The translations under genes and the position numbers were made by a program. A model generated the notes under the pieces. The model was given only the letters and a program-made list of their open reading frames with translations, did no database searches and had not been told where the DNA came from. Below, piece after piece: positions 45,787 through 57,709 of a stretch of 64,000 bases of DNA (position 1 is the first letter of the stretch; the number at the start of each line of letters is the position of its first letter). Source of the DNA: Daldinia sp. FL1419 (taxonomy: Eukaryota; Ascomycota; Sordariomycetes; Xylariales; Hypoxylaceae); the NCBI GenBank assembly GCA_025201765.1, contig MU623424.1:62001-126000 (forward strand). Direction: 5' to 3'.

Positions 45787-47310
45787 TTATCGACGGCCGA
45801 TGAGTTTTCCCAGCGAAGGGACCCGAGACGCGTGAGTCTTGACCATATGTCCAATATCTGCGAAGATGAGATAGCTACCAACGATGGCCCAAAACCCGCA
45901 AATGATAGAAAGCGAAAAGGCAATCTTCGCTTTAATTATCCCAAAGACGAGAAAATCTCTTCCGAAAGCATTCGGGAGTAGCCGGCCGATAATAGGCACC
46001 TGTGTCCTCAGGGTATTCGACTTGTTCTGTTCGAACTGCTCGATCGTGTCAAACATCCGCCAGGCAGCTTTATTACCGACCCTCTGCCATGTGGCTTCGC
46101 ATGCGAGCGCGCGGCCGTCTAAAGCGAATCGTTCGCGAAGTCTTGAGTCTTGACTAAGCAGTAGCACCATTCGCACGAAGCCCTCCAAGTCGTTGGGCGG
46201 AACGAGAAACCCAGTTTTTCCGTGTTCGATAATGTCGCTTGGACCGCCTTCGTCTCTTGCAACCACCGGTACGCCGCTTGCCATCGCCTCCAAGACTACC
46301 AGCCCAAATGTTTCGGTAACGGAGCAGTGTAGGAAAATATCAGCCGAAGCATAATGCGTCATCAGGTCCTTTCCTACCTTGAAGCCGACAAAGATGACTC
46401 TGCCTTTCTCATTCAGCGAGTCAAACATATCTTTTACCTCCTGGAAAACGACTGGGTTCCGATTCCCGCCCACAATAACAAGTTTGAAATCCAACCCCTT
46501 CTTATCCAGTTCTATAGCCACCTGTGAAAGGAACCCGAACCCCTTCTCACCCGCTATTCGCGAACAGGTAAATAAGATGAGTTCTCCGTTTGGTGCCCAT
46601 TTATTTCTTAGCTCCAAGCTTTTCTTAGCCGGGTTGAATCCCTTGGTATCGACCCCTCGTCTTAGCACTTCCATTTTTTCGTTTGGTACGTTTGCAATTT
46701 TGTTCAAGTATGTCTTGACGAATTTGCTCGGGTAGAAAATAGTCTTCACGGACGAGTCACGGAAGAGATTACCCTGGACGAAGCCAAAGACCTGATTTGC
46801 GATCTTGCCCAGTGGCCAAGGAAATAACACCGAGCAATACCCAGCCAAATCAGTTTGGAAATTGCATATAACAGGTACTTGCGACTCCTTTGCGTGCTGC
46901 CGTACCTGTAGCATCACCTGGAACCCTAAGGATGCAGGGCTAGCCAGGTAGATAAGGTCTGGTGGTCCTCTAAACGTCCGCCTATATATCTCGGAAAGTC
47001 GTACGGGATATACCACTGAGAGTTCGGGGTTGAAAGGCAGGCAGTACCCCGTTAATCGTACTTCTTCGTGGTACAAGGAGTCTACGTCGCCAAGAGAGCT
47101 GATAGGGCTAAATGTGTTGACCTTGGTATGGTTATATGGTGCGACCACCGAGACGAATACCCCGTGAGATCGTAATTGATCTACTATCATCTTGGTGGTG
47201 CGCGATACACCGTTTACAGGACCAAGACTCTCGGTACAGAATAAGATACGTTTCCCGCTCAACCCGGACGGGAAGGTGTCCAAGTTATGAGATTCCCGAC
47301 TTTTCGCCAT
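45787..47310 (-). CDS. GT4 family glycosyltransferase, membrane-anchored
   Basis: A single exon of 507 residues. It has the GT-B fold: an N-terminal Rossmann strand KRILFCTESLGPVNGVSRTT with the GGVSR-like glycine loop, and a donor-binding half with TCSRIAGEKGF, VFVGF and the E-x7-E motif ETFGLVVLEAMASGVPVVAR, followed by EGGPSDII. The layout resembles bacterial-type and plant SQD2/MgtA-like enzymes that add a sugar to diacylglycerol, rather than typical fungal Alg proteins. Near residues 460-495 a hydrophobic span (AKIAFSLSIICGFWAIVGSY) suggests a membrane anchor. Donor and acceptor are unknown. Its divergent neighbour makes UDP-glucuronate, so a glucuronosyl transfer is possible (inference). 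The absence of introns fits, but does not prove, a bacterial origin. Confidence 0.85.
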   Translation of the reverse strand: MAKSRESHNLDTFPSGLSGKRILFCTESLGPVNGVSRTTKMIVDQLRSHGVFVSVVAPYNHTKVNTFSPISSLGDVDSLYHEEVRLTGYCLPFNPELSVVYPVRLSEIYRRTFRGPPDLIYLASPASLGFQVMLQVRQHAKESQVPVICNFQTDLAGYCSVLFPWPLGKIANQVFGFVQGNLFRDSSVKTIFYPSKFVKTYLNKIANVPNEKMEVLRRGVDTKGFNPAKKSLELRNKWAPNGELILFTCSRIAGEKGFGFLSQVAIELDKKGLDFKLVIVGGNRNPVVFQEVKDMFDSLNEKGRVIFVGFKVGKDLMTHYASADIFLHCSVTETFGLVVLEAMASGVPVVARDEGGPSDIIEHGKTGFLVPPNDLEGFVRMVLLLSQDSRLRERFALDGRALACEATWQRVGNKAAWRMFDTIEQFEQNKSNTLRTQVPIIGRLLPNAFGRDFLVFGIIKAKIAFSLSIICGFWAIVGSYLIFADIGHMVKTHASRVPSLGKLIGRR

Positions 47311-50300
47311 AGCCTAAGCTTTGTTAAGCTGATAGGCTGGTGTGGTGTAGTCTCCGAATAACTCTGCGCTTCGCAAATTATGTGCCGGTTTTGAGCTGAA
47401 GGTGCAGATCAAGGATGTCTCGTCCTCTTCGAAGTCGTCGCCTAGTCCTATGACTGAGAACCTATCGCGCCCAAGTTGCAGCGAAGTAAGCCTGTTATTA
47501 TTCCCACTACCAGGCTATGTGCCTACCTAGGTAATTAGCATGATGTTACAAAGTAAGCTGGTGCTTATTTAGAAGGCTGCATACATGCTATCGAAAGATG
47601 CTTAGGATATGGGATGTGCGCCACGTAATGCTATACCCTATAGTCGAATATAGTAAATTTGGGAATTTTTATCGGTTGGGAAAACATGTGCGAATCTTAT
47701 TCTAATATAAAGGATGAAGGTCGCATTTGTTGTAGAAGAGTATAAGATTGATTTGCCAATGCGATGAACATTAAAGTATTGGTCAATGTTGATAAGATAA
47801 AGTTAAGAATGAAGACATGCTCTTGGGGAGGAATGGGGTCCCATGCTCATCAAATCAACGGCGGCAACTGACCTTCCTTTTTTTTTCTACCTCTTTATCA
47901 CTGCCGCATCAGAAGGAAGGTGTGAAATGTTCCCGTAGTTTAAGTATAAGATGGTCTGACGAGTGTTAGGAAGGAAGCTACTGCAACATAGCAGCTAGGT
48001 GTACCTAAGATCTATGTGATGCCTGACTTGGAAACAGCTACCCAAATAACTAAAATAGAGAAATCATAATACTTACATACAACCTAGGCAGAGAGGTATG
48101 TGCATATGTACCTACCTAGGTACCTAAGGTCGGGAGGTAAGGAACTTAGGGAACATAGGGAACATACCTATAGGATCCAAGTATTTAATGCGAACCAACT
48201 CTTAGGTAATCCTGAGATAAATCGTGAATCAGTTTGAAATTCTAAACATATAAAGAAGTAACTAATCAATGTATATAAAGTAGCACTGAGATGGTTCAAT
48301 AAACTGATAGATTAGGTTTAGCAAGTGTGCATGCGTAGGTAGGTATATCATGTGTCTTTTGGCCACTTCCGTTTTGCCTTTTGGCGTTGATTCACCCAAT
48401 AATAAGCTTCGTACGTAGCACACGCGAAATAGCCAGCGCACCAATCATGTGTTGCGATGGAAGCACATTTTCTCTCAATGAGAGCAACAGAGCTTAGCTA
48501 CCTCAGCAGGTACATGGTACGGACCCACATCTAAGCTTGTCAATATGCATGTACGCAGGAAAATCCGGGGTCCTACCACTTACAATGAGGTACGTATATG
48601 TATAACTGATTGATTCTCGTGCAGGAATGCTGGACTTGGATTCATTCAACAAAAAGCTTTTTTTTTTTTTTTTTTTCCTATTCTTTTTATAGATAGACAA
48701 GCGCGAACTTGGACTTTAGCCATCACTAACATAAGGAGGGGTCAATGTCACATGCGCATTCATCGTTATCTGTACCGTTAACTGCGCCATCATCTGAGGT
48801 TATCTAGATTGTCGCGCGTCTTCCGCCCTATCATGTACGAATTAGCATCTTGCATTAGACCCTCGTGTGTTTGGTACGCTTATCCGTTGGCTCCCTATCC
48901 CAATGTAATACTTGCTTTACTAGATCGTGCTTGCTGTATTGTCTTTTCTTTTTTCTTCCTTTCTCACTCCTGACTTCTTCCCCTAGCTAACTGATTCATT
49001 CTACAATTCTACTATACTCACATTATTCCCCTACTATCATAAGATCATACTCCCCAGAGCTTCTGCTAACTACCGAAGGTAATAAAAGGTTACAGTACAG
49101 ATATTATGTAGCTACCTTCCAAGGCAAGACTGACTTATACAGTTTCGTCGGAGCAGCATATTATACTAGTGTATATCACGTATATCAAATATACCATTAG
49201 CTATTCTTCCTTACGGGAACGGATGCTCGCCCATACCCTTACCTAGGAATATTTCTTTGGCTTCTACCTAGTAGCATAAGCTACGGGGAAACGTTAAACT
49301 AGCCGTTGGACGATATGGCCTCTCTTGTCTTTAGGCGTCTGGGAAGTCTCCGGCTTTCTTCCCCTCTCGAGCCTTCACGCACATACCTTACATATGAGTA
49401 GAACTCGTTACATCGCAACCTAATTCTCGATAAGTCTTCAATAGAGTCTACCTACCTATGCTTGCGTGCTTAGATGAGGTAGAGAAAGGCGTACGTATAC
49501 TCACGCAGGGCTCGTGCGTCCAAGTCGAGCCACCAGTTTCGTACATGTATGCGTACCTACGAGGCACGCAGACATCAAGGCAGTATAAAGTATTACTACT
49601 TATATCACAATATACCTAGTATACCTAGGATACCTCGTAGTATATAAGGTAAGCGGCTAACAGCACCGTACGTGTGTAAGTTTGTACCGTTCGTTTGACT
49701 TATAGTAATAAGTTGGCACTTAACCTGCCCGAGCAATACCCTGAGCTTTCCATCTACCAACCCCTCTCATTCACATCAACCCGATGCATTGATGGCCCGT
49801 GGTACAGAGTGGGACAGAATACTGGCTTCTAAGCTCTTGTCTAGACCCGCCACCTGCGTCTATAACACGGATTCTTGTAGGAGTTCAACGCCATCGCAGA
49901 TCTCTTATACCAAGCTCGGAAGCAAAAACAACTTACCTCCCTGGCTACCCTACCAGAGTGTCAGCTATTTGAATCTTCCTAAGTTAAGTAGCGTCCTAGC
50001 AAAACCTAAGGTTCGACGTAGTCATACATAGACTTAACTTACCTTAGCCCTTTTCTAAGAGGTCATCCCTTCCTATAAGGCTCGTCCCTCCGCCCACCCA
50101 GATATATCTTTCGCCGCCGCCTTTTAGCTCACCTGCCAATACCATTGCTGCTTTCTTTAAGCTTCTGATTGTTTACCATATCCATTTATATTTAAGTCTG
50201 CAGTCACGCCCTCCCTTGGCCACTTACCTTTCACCAAACACATCTATACATCTAACTACTTCGATACCTTACACAACCACTTCATTACAAATATCTTCGC

Positions 50301-50545
50301 GGACCTGACTTATAAGTGAGCCATCCAAGGTGGATATATACTGTGTTGGAAGTCCCATCTCCTACTTCATCTTCCACTTTTCTAGATCGCTGTGTCGCGT
50401 GTGAGAACATAAGACAAAGATAAAGGAGCCCCCTTCCTACACTGTTTCGTTCCGAGATTTCAAGTACGCAGACCACTTATTAACCCCCCCCCCGGGAAAT
50501 CAATACTTGGGAGTCGTGACCTGACCTAGGATTTACACAGCTATT
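47311..50545. other. Shared divergent upstream region of GT4 and UGDH genes, 3.2 kb
   Basis: A long intergenic region between the GT4 start and the UDP-glucose dehydrogenase start. It holds TACCTA/TAGGTA units (47521-47534, 48110-48132, 49449-49456), a T run (about 48658-48676), ATACCTAGT repeats (49610-49640), pyrimidine-rich DNA before the UGDH start and a C10 run at 50485-50495. Its 3.2-kb length suggests distal regulatory sequence or an unrecognised non-coding transcript. ORFs of 60-80 codons show no domains. Confidence 0.45.
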
Positions 50546-52707
50546 ATGGATCCTACACGGGTACCGATAACCACCCTAGTAACCCAAACCGGGGACGGCG
50601 GTGTGTTTGCTGATGCTGCTTCGACTGCTCCCACCACACCAGATGGGACCTCATCGTCTAGCTCAATGCTACACTCAGAGTTAACTGCGGAGCTTGAGCG
50701 AACTGGCCTCCAGCAAGTTACCGCCACCGCTCATCAGGATGCGCCTCGTCCTATCCGTAACATATGTTGTGTCGGTGCTGGCTATGTTGGTGAGTTATTA
50801 TCCATTACTATTCGAGAGTGTTCGTCTCAAGAAGAGATATATCTCGACCTTACTCTTTAACGCCGTATCTTGAAGCTGACGGATGATATAGGTGGCCCAA
50901 CGGCTGCTGTCATCGCCTATCAAAATCCGGATCTGCGTGTCACTGTCGTAGATAAGAATGCACAACGAATCCGCCGATGGAATTCACAGCACCTGCCTAT
51001 CTATGAGCCGGGATTGGGTGATATCGTACGCATCGCTCGCGACGGATCTAGGGAGTGCTATTTCGATAATGAGCCAACCGACAGCCAAAAAGGCACAATA
51101 GATAGTTACAGCTCCTGCGGTCGCCGTATTGTGTTTGATAACCAAAGGACAACCGCCCATGCTAGACAGCCGAACCTATTCTTCTCGACTCAAGTAGCGC
51201 GATGTATCAGCGAGGCAGATATGGTTTTGATTGCAGTTAATACCCCGACGAAATCAAAGGGGGCCGGCGCAGGAAGTGCTACCGACATGACAGCTTTTGA
51301 AGCCGTCACCAGCGAAGTCGCGCAACATGCTAGGCCAGGAACCATCATTGTGGAAAAGTCTACCGTCCCTTGCCGGACAGCAGAGCTTATTCGAGAGACT
51401 GTAAGTTGACACCTACCATACGAGAATCTGACGACCCAAACATTAATTGTCTAACAACCTGATAGATGGCAGTCCACCGCCCTGGCATCCGCTTTGAAAT
51501 ACTCTCAAACCCGGAATTTCTAGCTGCGGGTACCGCCATGAGAGATCTTATTTATCCTGATCGCGTACTTATCGGATCTTCGACGACTCCGTCTGGTCGC
51601 AGAGCTGCTGAAGCGTTGGCAGGAGTTTACGCGGCATGGGTCCCACGATCGCGCATCATCACCACCAACGTGTACTCGTCTGAGCTAGCGAAGCTTGTAG
51701 CAAACTCGATGTTGGCACAGCGTATCAGTAGCATAAACTCGATCTCTGCGATCTGCGAGAAGACAGGGGCGGACGTCGACGAGATAGCAGCGTCTATTGG
51801 CCGTGACCCCCGCATCGGCGACAAGTTCCTTAAGGCAGGAATTGGTTTCGGCGGAAGCTGTTTCAAGAAGGACATTTTAAGCCTTGTGTATTTGGCTGAA
51901 TCCTTTGGCTTAGATGAAGTGAGCGAATATTGGAGGCAGGTGGTAGCGATAAACGAGTACCAGCGCAATCGCTTTTCTAAGCGCGTGATTCAGCGCCTAA
52001 ATAACACTCTCGTTGGGAAGAAGATCACTCTACTCGGATATGCCTTTAAGGCTAATACTTCTGACACGAGGGAGTCGCCGGCGCTAGAAATCATCAAGAC
52101 GTTCCTTGAAGAAGGACCTAGGGAGATTGCTGTGTTCGATCCCTGTTGCAACCCGGTGGTCGTGAAAGCTGAGATTAGGGACCTTATAAGGGACCAGCCT
52201 GCTCTCAAGGAAGACGGAGGACCGATCGAGATATATTCAAGCGCTTATACTGCCTGCGAAGCCAGCCATGCGGTCGTAGTAACAACCGAGTTCGATGAGT
52301 TTCGAACTACACCAAGCAAGGCGAGCAACACCAGTCTTCCTTCTCAACCGCCGGATGAGGTTGACCCCCGACCGTTTGCTTATAAACCTACGGAGTTGGA
52401 CGTATTAACACTACACAAATACCTTTTACAAAACTCGTCGGCAGTGACTTTCCCCGATGGAGACCCTTTGGAGCGTTATAAGCCGGAGCCAGCGTGTGAG
52501 AGCGACTGTCCTGACTGTGGCTTGATCAAGACAAGCGGCTATTCGACAGCGGGGAACACGAGTGAGGATAGACCTAAAGAGAGGCTAGACTGGAACAAAA
52601 TCTCTTTTGCTATGAACAAGCCGAAATGGGTGTTTGATGGAAAAGGAATTATCGATGAGACTGAGCTCACCAAATTGGGTATTCGTGTAGAGCGCGTTGG
52701 GCGTTGA
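50546..52707 (+). CDS. UDP-glucose 6-dehydrogenase
   Basis: It oxidises UDP-glucose to UDP-glucuronate with two NAD+. Exons are 50546-50789, 50892-51400 and 51466-52707 (664 residues). Introns are 102 nt (GTGAGT, branch GCTGAC, phase 1) and 65 nt (GTAAGT, branch TCTAAC), and their splicing restores CCVGAGYVGGPTAAV. The NAD-binding Rossmann loop GAGYVGGP lies near 77-84; the catalytic Cys383 sits in GFGGSCFKKD; the UDP-binding half has LLGYAFKANTSDTRESPALE. The family is usually about 390-490 residues. The excess comes from a 70-residue Ser/Thr-rich head, a 35-residue insert after REC YFDN (about 150-185), and a long insert near 560-625 with CESDCPDCGL. The end PKWVFDGKGIIDE is typical of eukaryotic enzymes. 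The product UDP-glucuronate could feed the divergent GT4 (inference). Confidence 0.92.
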
Positions 52708-53678
52708 AGAAAACTAGAGCACCTTCTTTTCACCCCTTTCCCCCCCCTCTTTTTCGTTCGCGGGCCATCTTCGCATACACGGTCCCCGATTACAGCGCCG
52801 CATTGCATCTTATAGTTATTGGAGAATGGGTAGCCTAGAAAGGGCCTTTTAGGCTACGTCGTGGAAGGATATACCTTGATAGATTCTTGCTTATGCCTCT
52901 CCTGTTTTGATTCATTCAGGTTACTTGGGGTAGTCAGGTTCGGTGATTTTATATGAAGATCGCGGGGGGGTTTCTTTTTTCGTAAAGAGGGTTTGTTGAT
53001 CAAAGCGGCTCTAACAATACTCACTATTGCTATTGTATACTAGTATACATCTTATTTTAAGTATCCGTAATATGATTAGATAGAAATATCCCTTTTGTGT
53101 TTGGGATCTCATTTCTAGTGATAGAATCATTTTATCTTGGATGCTCATCCAGGTGCCTACCCCAGAAGGTATCTAGGACACCCCTTATATCAGATCGACG
53201 TCGATGATTTGTGTAAATACAGTTACCTATATAAGTAACTTGCTGTATCATGTATGTGACATACATCGCAAATCGGGTTCTTGATGTTTGTTACAAGTAA
53301 AGATTTAAACAAATTCCTACAAATCAGTTGTGAAGTGTCTGATTCCTCTACCTGTTCTCGCGCGGGACTTACCCGATACCCCGGAAAAGTCGGCGGAAAT
53401 AGAGGGAGACGAACGCTACGGACGTAAATCAAGAGCCGACGAAGGCGTCAAAGTAATTAACCTGCGAACACCGAAAACGAACCTCGGCGAAAGCGCATTT
53501 CGTCACGATAAAATAAGCCTACCATACCTAATTAACCGGCCAATAGACCAATCACTCATACATAGATTCGAGAAATAGATATTCCTCAGTCCCCTTGAGG
53601 CGAACGTAAATGATCTTTTAACGTTTGGTTTTTTTCATCTTTCAAAGACTCTTGTGTATCCCTTCGTTCCTCTTTAAG
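52708..53678. other. Intergenic, 1.0 kb; promoter of the SCOT gene
   Basis: The 3' flank of UGDH and the upstream region of the SCOT gene. An 83-codon in-frame run at 53330-53578 has no recognised domain. No other feature stands out. Confidence 0.45.
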
Positions 53679-55465
53679 ATGGCGCGAGCCCGGAGTGCTG
53701 TTCTCAGGGCTTCCGTCCAACTCTCACATCGATGGGCGGTACCTCATGCGCGGCGACATTACAGAGATGCTACTGTCGCTGTCGCTAGTTCTAGGTTTAC
53801 ACAGAGCTCTTGGGGATCGTGCCGTTACTACGCGACTGAAGCGCCCACGAAGTCGGCGCGGGGCGGTTCCAAGGTTTTCAAATCTGCTGATGAGGCTGTC
53901 GCGGATTTAAAGGATGGCGATGTTGTCCTCAGCGCTGGGTTTGGGTTATGCGGCGTTGCTGGTATGTATGAAATAAGATAATCGGCTCCCCTAGCCTTCA
54001 GGCGGTCTCTCAATCCTTGGTCTTAGCTATGATGAATGGTTAGCTAATTCTTACCGCACATAGAAACCCTCATTCAGGCTATACATAAAAGGGGCCTCAA
54101 GGATCTCACAGCAGTGTCGAACAACGCCGGCTCTGGTGACCACGGCTTAGCCCTACTTACTAGGGACGGGCGACTGAGTCGCATTATTCTCTCGTATCTA
54201 GGATCAAACAAGGAGCTCGAGAAGCAATACCTGACAGGAAAAATAGCAGTTGAATTATGTCCACAAGGCACGTTAGCGGAAAAACTAAGAGCGGCTGGGG
54301 CTGGAATCCCGGCTTTTTATACGGCGACGGGAGGCAAGACATTCGTCGAGACCGGCGAGATACCCGTGAGGTTCACCCCGGAGGCCGTCCTCGAAAAAGG
54401 AAAACCTAAAGAGACCAGGATATTCGATGGGAAATCCTACCTTATGGAGACGGCCCTTCCTGGCGACGTAGCGATCCTGCGCGCGTGGAAAGTTGACGAG
54501 GCAGGCAACTGCGTGTTCAAGTGAGTCTCTTTAACTCATCCTTACGCATGGTAGTATACGAACGTTAACCCGTGTTCTCTAGATACACTACAAGGACGTA
54601 TGCGGGTCTTATGGCTAAGGCTGCACGTATCGCCATAGTTGAAGCTGAAAACATTGTACCGATCGGATCCATCGATCCGGATAGTGTTGACCTTCCGGGA
54701 ATCTTTATTGACCGCATTGTGCCGGCTACAGCAGCCAAGCATTTCGAAGTGTTAAAGGTAGCACCGCCTAAGGAGGATTCGGCTTCAGGCAAGCCGAACA
54801 CTCTGGACGCTCGGAACCGCATCGCTAGACGTGCGGCCAAGGAACTGCGCGATGGCTACTACGTTAACTTGGGTGTGGGCATCCCTACGCTGGCTGCGTC
54901 CTACCTCCCTGAGAATACTAAGGTCTGGCTACAGTCGGAAAACGGCATTCTTGGTATGGGTGGCTACCCGGCTACAGAGGAAGAAGCGGACCCAGACTTG
55001 ATTAATGCGGGCAAGGAGACGGTAACTTTGCTACCGGGAGCGGCGACCTTCGACTCAGCTGAATCATTCGGGATGATTCGAGGCGGCCACGTCGACGTTT
55101 CGATTCTAGGCGCTTTTCAGGTGTCTGCGTCAGGGGATCTAGCCAACTACATGATTCCCGGTCGTGTTTTCAAGGGGATGGGTGGCGCCATGGATCTCGT
55201 GTCGAACCCAGAGCAGACCAAGATCGTTGTAGCCACGGAACACGTCGACAAGAAAGGCCGCAGCAAGATTGTCCAGGACTGCAAACTGCCTCTGACCGGC
55301 AAGGGCGTGGTCAGCACGATCATTACGGATCTTGGTGTTTTTCAAGTCGATCGTACCAAGGGCGGCCTAACACTTACTGAGATCGCGGAAGGTGTTGAAC
55401 TTGAGACTGTGAAGGCCAAGACCGATGCTGAGTTTGTAGTTGCGGATGATTTGAAGACGTTTTAA
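53679..55465 (+). CDS. Succinyl-CoA:3-ketoacid CoA transferase (SCOT), mitochondrial
   Basis: It transfers CoA from succinyl-CoA to acetoacetate or related acids in mitochondria. Exons are 53679-53961, 54064-54520 and 54583-55465 (540 residues). Introns are 102 nt (GTATGT, phase 1) and 62 nt (GTGAGT, phase 2). Residues 1-55 are Arg/Ala/Ser-rich without acidic residues, as in a mitochondrial presequence (MARARSAVLRASVQLSHRW). The CoA-transferase alpha half starts at SKVFKSADEAVADLKDG and includes the GFGLCGVAETLI and SNNAGSGDHGLALL motifs. The beta half has GYYVNLGVGIPTLAASYLP and the catalytic glutamate E366 in QSENGILGMGGYP. The length and both halves in one chain match eukaryotic SCOT. An upstream in-frame run is ignored because MARARS gives the better presequence. 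It converges on the AhpD-like gene. Confidence 0.93.
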
Positions 55466-55813
55466 ACTTGGAGATGTAGGTAGGGGATGAGATACTAGAG
55501 ATGATACCAGATGAGACGAGTTAAGACGGGATTTGGTTCGCACCGGGAGTTTATATTTATTGTATATAAGATCGAGCATATACGCACAAGGGGATAGGCA
55601 TTATTCGTATGTGTTGTGTATAATTCTACCAGGTTATTTACTTCCCTGTCGTTTTCTACCACCCGAGCCCATACGAGATACGGTCATTCATATCGTCCAA
55701 GCTCTTCTTCCTATGTACAGTCTCATAAACTCATTTACACATCCCAAACAACATTGCCCCTTTGCGACCATCGCGTCATTAGCTTCCGTATTGTTTATAT
55801 ATTATGTACGCCC
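55466..55813. other. Intergenic, 0.35 kb, convergent 3' ends
   Basis: Between two convergent genes; likely overlapping 3' UTRs. No gene is seen. Confidence 0.5.
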
Positions 55814-56822
55814 CTATAACTTGGCCCGTAACCCAGGGGCGAATGTGGTTCCCTCGCCGTTGCTAATAACATTGACCAACTTGTCGATGCTCTCCAATAT
55901 CCATATGTTACCATCTTCGGTAGCCAACCAAGCACCACCCTCGACGGGCTCCTCACCTTCGGCATGCGCGTCACCGTTCTCGTACGCCTTTCGTAGACCA
56001 AATATATGCGAAACGACCTGCGGTCCAACACCAGTTTGCGCGCGCAAACATGCGATAGCTACGAGCGATGTGAGCACGCGACCGACCTTCGCGGGAGCGG
56101 CTACGCCACGCGGGTTTGATAGCAGGTTGGAATAGTGGCCGTTGAGGATGTGGACGGGTAAATCAGGATGCGATTGGGCCAGCTTGTCGAGTAGCTTACG
56201 CTCGAAACCCACGTAGACGCTATCCCAGAGGGCAAGGCCGTCGCGTTTGCGAAGTTCGAGGTTCGACGGAGTCAGCTCGCGCGTCGGGGTCGTGCTGAGT
56301 GACGAAGCGACGTCGGCGGGTAAGCTATTGCGGAATGCGCCCAACGTATTAATGCTGCGTGGGATGCCGTTGAACGAGATGCACTTGAGGCCGACTTCGC
56401 GAATCAGCTCGGCATTTTGAACGGGGGTACGCTGTTCGCTGGTCGTCGCGCTCGAGTTGGCCAGGTGAAAGATTTGCGTCATGGCTTCAGGGCAGTTCAA
56501 CGTTGCCGAGACGGCCGTCTGTAATTTTGATGTTTAGCCGTTGGTCTCTTGTCTATTCTCCCGACGTCCTATTTTCCTTTCCTCTTTTATTTTCTTATTT
56601 ATTATTTCTTATTTCCGTCTTCATATTTGGGTAACCTGAGAAGTGAAATCGAGCAAGACGTACGGACAAAGTTATCCAGGCAGGTAATCCGACCTTCTTT
56701 TCGGCGGCGTCGCTCGCGAATTTCGTCAAGACAGTCTGGACGCGCGCTGACGAAGGAGTGTAACCGGGGCGCGCATGGCCGGCGTTGATGAGCGCCTTGA
56801 CGGCCTCTGAGAGTTTCGACAT
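55814..56822 (-). CDS. AhpD/carboxymuconolactone decarboxylase-like protein
   Basis: Exons 56822-56664 and 56518-55814 are joined over a 145-nt intron (GTACGT donor, branch GGCTAAAC, acceptor TTACAG, phase 0), giving 287 residues. The start is the ATG of MSKLSEAVKALINAGHARPG, nine bases inside the longer open frame. The sequence resembles a helical fungal family placed in the AhpD-like superfamily: CISFNGIPRSINTLGAFR in the middle and VLTSLVAIACLRAQTGVGPQ later. No CxxC redox pair is present, so a classical alkylhydroperoxidase activity is not supported. Many fungal members are uncharacterised; some related proteins are thought to be mitochondrial. It may be a catalytically altered member. 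Superfamily placement is moderate confidence; the gene structure is well supported. Confidence 0.72.
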
Positions 56823-57271
56823 GTCTCTCAAATCTCGCGAAGTAGGACGATAATGCGAAAGGGGGATATAACGACTGGGCTACGCAGTATAGTTACAGAT
56901 TGTAATTTACAATTGATAGGTCCTGACAGTGAAATCATCTTATGGGGAAAGGGTTCCGATAGAATGCCGCGGTAATGATCCTTGGAAGAAACAAATTCGG
57001 TAATTCAAGAACCACCGACGCCAGCATCCCTAACCTCTACACTTCACTAGGTTAGGTACCGTTCCCGAGCGCTAATTCGGGGACAAGGGTCCTAAGAGAC
57101 TGCTGTAAGGACAGCCAAGGGTTTCATCCATTAGCCCTAGTTTTTTTTTTTTTTTTTTTTTCGAATTTTCGGGTAATACATACTTCGTGATATATGATGC
57201 CGGTCAGACGCATACGTTAGATTAAGTATACACGCTCGTGAGAGCATCATCTGATATATTTCGAGTAGCTT

Positions 57272-57291
57272 GTATATATATATATATATAT
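57272..57291. repeat. TA dinucleotide microsatellite
   Basis: About ten TA units followed by TGTATGTATA in intergenic DNA. Confidence 0.85.
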
Positions 57292-57709
57292 GTATGTATA
57301 TAGTTACATATCTAAGAGGCTTTATAACTTACATACAAGTTATCAATACGTCTAATCATCGCTCTTATAAGCCATTACTGACAGTCACCATGGATGCTAT
57401 TTGGATACCTACCTATATAGGTAGGTATTTAACACCATTCATATCTCATTACTAATTACCAAAGCCAAGACCAACGAGCCATTCAAACCAATTTTCGATT
57501 GGAAGCTTCAAAGTTGTATATATATACCTAAGATACCTATTTATATCCTCAGCATCGTTATATAAAAGATTTCTTCCAAAACTCCTAGTTAAAGAAACCA
57601 ACCCCCCTTTCGTCCTGGCTCTATACCGATGTTATCGATGCCTTCATACCGGCCCACACGCATATCCTGTGGATATTTGGTGCAGCATGTTGTGGGAACC
57701 TTGGAAACG

